Shown piece by piece: positions 60,541 to 64,000 of a DNA stretch of 64,000 bases. The DNA comes from Congeria kusceri. Lineage: Eukaryota > Mollusca > Bivalvia > Myida > Dreissenidae. The position numbers and the translations under genes were made by a program. Numbering within the stretch: position 1 is the first letter of the stretch; each line of letters starts with the position of its first letter. The notes below the pieces were generated by a model, which was not told where the DNA came from, made no database searches, and was given only the letters and a program-made list of their open reading frames with translations. The stretch covers positions 91,184,151 through 91,248,150 of the forward strand of contig CM051027.1 of the NCBI GenBank assembly GCA_027627225.1, written 5' to 3'.

Positions 60541-61186
60541 CATGTTTGAAAAATGGCACTTCAACAAAAAGTATTCGTAACAGCTTAATAAACCAATAAC
60601 AAGAATACTAATTACTATTAGTTGTGTATAATAATAATAATAATAACTTCAATAGCAGTTATCACAAATACTGAACGAGGACAGTTTGCATCTGATTTTT
60701 GTCAGTAGAAACATGCATTCGCAAGGCACAAGGTTTCGCTTGGAATAAAAATGATTTTGAAAATAATAAAACATCATTGTATTTAGAATTGAAGTATATT
60801 TACAAAACAAGAAGTATTACATGCCTTAGCCTACTGTAAAACAAGTTTTAAAAAACATAGTCTAAAATGTATATTTGTTGATATCATGTCTTAAATTGAT
60901 ACAGAATTCAAACCTTGATGTAGTGACACAAAATCAAATATGTAGGTTTCTTAGCAACAGCATGGTGTTCCAGACCCTCAAAAGTTTTTTTCAAAAGGAA
61001 TGACAGTTCAGGATAATTCAAATGTAAACAAAGGAAAACTTGGCTGCATAGCACGAAAGACAGAGAACCATATTCAGGTATAAAAACAGACGCTCTGCTG
61101 ATAAACTGTTTACATGGTTGACAATGTTTAATATTGGTTTATTCATTAATTTAGTTTGTACAAACAAAAATATGTTATGCTGAGTG

Positions 61187-63984
61187 TCAATTTGGAGACT
61201 TTAACACACCACTGCTGTAGGATTTGTCTTTAAGGTAGTCAAATAGTTTTTCAAATATTTTCTTATTTTTTGTTACTCTTCGTTTTCCATGTGGTATCAA
61301 TTCAGACAGAAGAAATTTTAGCCCATCCAGTCCGCCTCGTTTAACTGATAACTGAAGGTGAGCTAAACAAAGTCCACTGTTGGCTATTTTCTCTGTCATT
61401 CCTTTGGAAATGATATTGTTTACTTTGAGTTCATTGAATGTTTCAATGTTTTTTACACTTTCACACTGATATTTGAACTTATTGATTGCTGACTGAACAG
61501 TACAGCTGTGATCCGAAAATTGAGAGTCTGTAACACCAACAGTAGAGCACAACTTCTGCAGGCTTCGCACATCACCCAGGGCATTGTGGGCAGAATACTG
61601 TTCTTTCAAAAGATGACTCACAAGATACTCTTGAGAGTATTTTTCAAGGCCTGTGTGTGTGGCCTTAAACAATGATAGAGTGTCAGCTATCCCTAAAACA
61701 TACTTTGAAAGTGGCTCAATGGAAAGCGTGAGTTCAAATGCCCTAATTATACGGGGAAAGTCGAACTTTAGAAAGTTATGACCCACAAGAATACAATGAA
61801 TGTTACAAACATGTTAAGTGCCTCTACAAGTGTTTTAGTATCAACATGCTGACCATTGTAGAACAATGAGCTGCCCGTGACAGTCAGCCCTGTAACTTCA
61901 GATGCCGTGGGTGCTATTTGTTTTGACGGGAAAACGTAACAGTTGAAACATTTATCTGCACAGTTTGCAGCAATCTGTATTATGTCTGCATCTTTATGTA
62001 ATGATGTTGTTTCAATATCACAGAAGATTTTGTTAACACCAATCAACTCTTCAGTTTTAACCTTTTCAGTTGTTTTTACACTTTTAGGAGGGGGAATTTC
62101 TGTTACGTCTGTATTACTACATGTTGCTATTCCACTCTGATATGTAGGACCTTCATGAATTTCACTTCTAATGTTGTCAAACTTTAGCTTTGACTTCCGT
62201 TCCAATTTTCTTCGCTTGAATTCAACACTGTTTGCAATTTCAATCCTTCGCTTGCGAAGTTTGTTTTGTTTGGTAGCATGAAATTGTAGCAATTTTCCAG
62301 GTGATATTCCTATATTTGGATTTACTGCGTTCACGTAAGAAGCTCCAATATTTTTCTGTGCTATGGCACAACTAGTTCTGATGTGAAGACTTTCTGAGCC
62401 AGAGTAGTGGCTTTTTTTTTGGAGCCTTTGCAGCTACCATACAGTTGAACGACTCCACGTCTTTTGTTGATGCACCTGGGGCTATCTTAGCAGCATTCTG
62501 GACCACAACATTAAACACAGCTTCTAAATCTGACCTAAGGGTTGCTCCAGTCAAAGATCTACCATAAGGCAAACCTCTGTGTTTATAGGTCTGTGGACTT
62601 TTCTTGTAGCCACACCATTCCCCACAATGTTCATATTCTCCAAACAGATGAGGAACAATTTGTTTAAGAGCTGATGTAAATTTCTCAATGTCACCTTTGT
62701 TTTGCTCTAAAGCATAGTTGAAACACTTTTGTATGTGTTTAATAACCATTACTGAAAGAACTTTATGTTTTTTCTGTAGGGCATACAAGCTGTTGCCAAT
62801 GTGCTTCACTGTGTGATTTTGGTCACTCCATTTCTCTACACTGTGTGTCAGATCTTTTCTTACTCTAGCTAAAGTTGTACAGTAGTCATCCATTATAAGG
62901 ACACCAACATCAACATGTTCTGATTCAATTTCTTTTACTAGCTCTCCTGCCACATCTGGCTCCATTGCTTTTGAGCTACCAGTCCAATTTCTACTGCATT
63001 TATGATCTGGAACCACATTGCCCTTAGCTTTATGATAATCACATTTCTTACAACTTTTGGAGCGTATGCCATATGCACAGATTTTTCCTTTCAAGTTTCC
63101 TATCATAGTTCCTACGCCTGATCTGCTGTCATAACATCTCCCTGAGCCCCTTTTCTGCCAGCCCATATCGTATTTGAATTGTCCTGAAAGACGGGTCCTT
63201 GCCAGATCCTTTGAATATGTATGGTCGGAATGGACTGAAGTTTTAGCACAACCATCCTCTGCAATAGTTAAATAAAAAAATATTTAGCCATACATGTAAA
63301 CATGAAGATTCTCATTAAAGATGTAGTTCAGCATATTGTCGATAAAGTATTTACTTTTATTCCACAATGTGGGCGGCATTTTTAAACTAAGTAAATATTA
63401 TTTAGTGAGGTTTGTCAGGTTTGGTGACAGTTTAACTGACTGGTATTCATAATCAATAATATACTTTTATATAACAAATATCAAGTGGAAAGCTAACTCC
63501 AATTGTTTACTGTGTTCGTTAAAAAAGTGTACAATTAACAGACAATAATGCACTGAAAGCCTGAAAAATATCTTTCTTTCTGCATTTGGGATATAAACGT
63601 TATGCACACAGGCATTGTAAACACCAGTGTTCAATAGAAAAAGGGTGTGAACTGCTAGAAATTTGTTTTTGCTTCATGATCTTTAACCCTTTAATGTGCA
63701 GGCTCAAGGAAACCCTGTCTGGGCTATTCATATGAAAGTTCCATCACTACAAAATGCTTTCTACTCTGGCTGCTAGGTATACAGCTTATACAGTTATGAT
63801 ACATTTACCTATGACACATCCAGCTGAATGAGGAGGATGGGTATCGCCAGTATTAGTTGTATCACAGCCTGTCAGAATCTCACACTATCGCCCAGGGATG
63901 CACTGCTTGTGCGAATATCGATTGCGGTTGCACTGCTTGTCATATCATCATCGGGGCCTGTCAGGCTACTTCCAGGGGTAACAT
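61187..63984 (-). pseudogene. Second transposase-exonuclease fusion gene, frameshifted, 5' end beyond window
   Basis: Minus strand. A partial exon (63809-63984) ends ATAG|GTAAAT and joins the exon starting at 63258 (TTGCAG|AGGATGG) in phase. That exon then runs uninterrupted to the stop at 61187. It holds YDMGWQKRG (first D), CKKC...HKC, IMDDYCTT (second D), SDQNH, VESFN (E), then CDIETT, GHNFLKFD and AHNALGDV (all five DEDDh residues), and the tail SGLCLAHL/GGLDGLKFL. Every motif matches the gene at 37134 in order, at low identity. The introns of that gene within this stretch are absent. One extra A in a nine-A run (62412-62420) ends the frame in KKKPLLW, and a second -1 shift near 61790 separates motif I from motif II. 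A further shift seems present near 63880. The N-terminal third lies past 64000. Confidence 0.85.
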
Positions 63985-64000
63985 CTGGAAAATAATATAC

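Overview
The window is AT-rich, intron-bearing and dense in repeats. It looks like animal nuclear DNA, most probably from a bivalve mollusc. That placement is inference, from UNC93A-type exons with normal GT-AG splicing, several copies of a palindromic GAGGCGTGTCGTGGG miniature element and other repeat types that I associate with bivalve genomes, tRNA-derived SINEs, and LINE remnants. I see no bacterial-style genes, CRISPR arrays or rRNA.

Layout. 0.45-12.76 kb is a large imperfect inverted repeat (left arm about 0.45-5.27 kb, right arm about 9.69-12.76 kb). Each arm carries a GAT microsatellite and a 57-bp minisatellite at matching places; the minisatellite has about 27 homogenised units on the left and is degenerate on the right. 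12.8-19.4 kb is gene-free: tandem repeats of several families, a field of CCCATATGGG-rich repeats, and a 21-bp minisatellite. 19.4-22.95 kb is a second inverted repeat with arms of 0.7 kb, resembling a foldback transposon. 23.6-24.8 kb is a direct duplication in which one copy carries a 237-bp MITE and the other preserves the empty site. 25.3-36.0 kb holds five copies of the GAGGCGTGTCGTGGG element, an internally deleted LINE (27.36-31.2 kb) and two minisatellites.

36,971-43,587 is the most striking object. It is a 6.6-kb DNA transposon with 17-bp terminal inverted repeats flanked by TTAA. It encodes, over nine exons, a DDE transposase of the Kolobok/Mutator-like type fused to a DEDDh (TREX/DnaQ/PML-type) 3'-5' exonuclease and a conserved C-terminal tail. 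A diverged second copy of the same architecture lies on the minus strand at 61.2-64 kb and runs off the window edge. That copy lacks the introns of the first and has at least two frameshifts. All catalytic residues of both domains persist in both copies, but each copy has a -1 frameshift between exonuclease motifs I and II.

49.8-53.6 kb is the only host-type gene: an UNC93A-like multi-pass membrane protein with three coding exons and one in-frame TAG at the end of its first coding exon. The rest (43.6-49.8 and 53.6-61.2 kb) holds microsatellites, MITEs, LINE 3' fragments, and a pair of RFX-type X-box palindromes with no recognised gene beside them.
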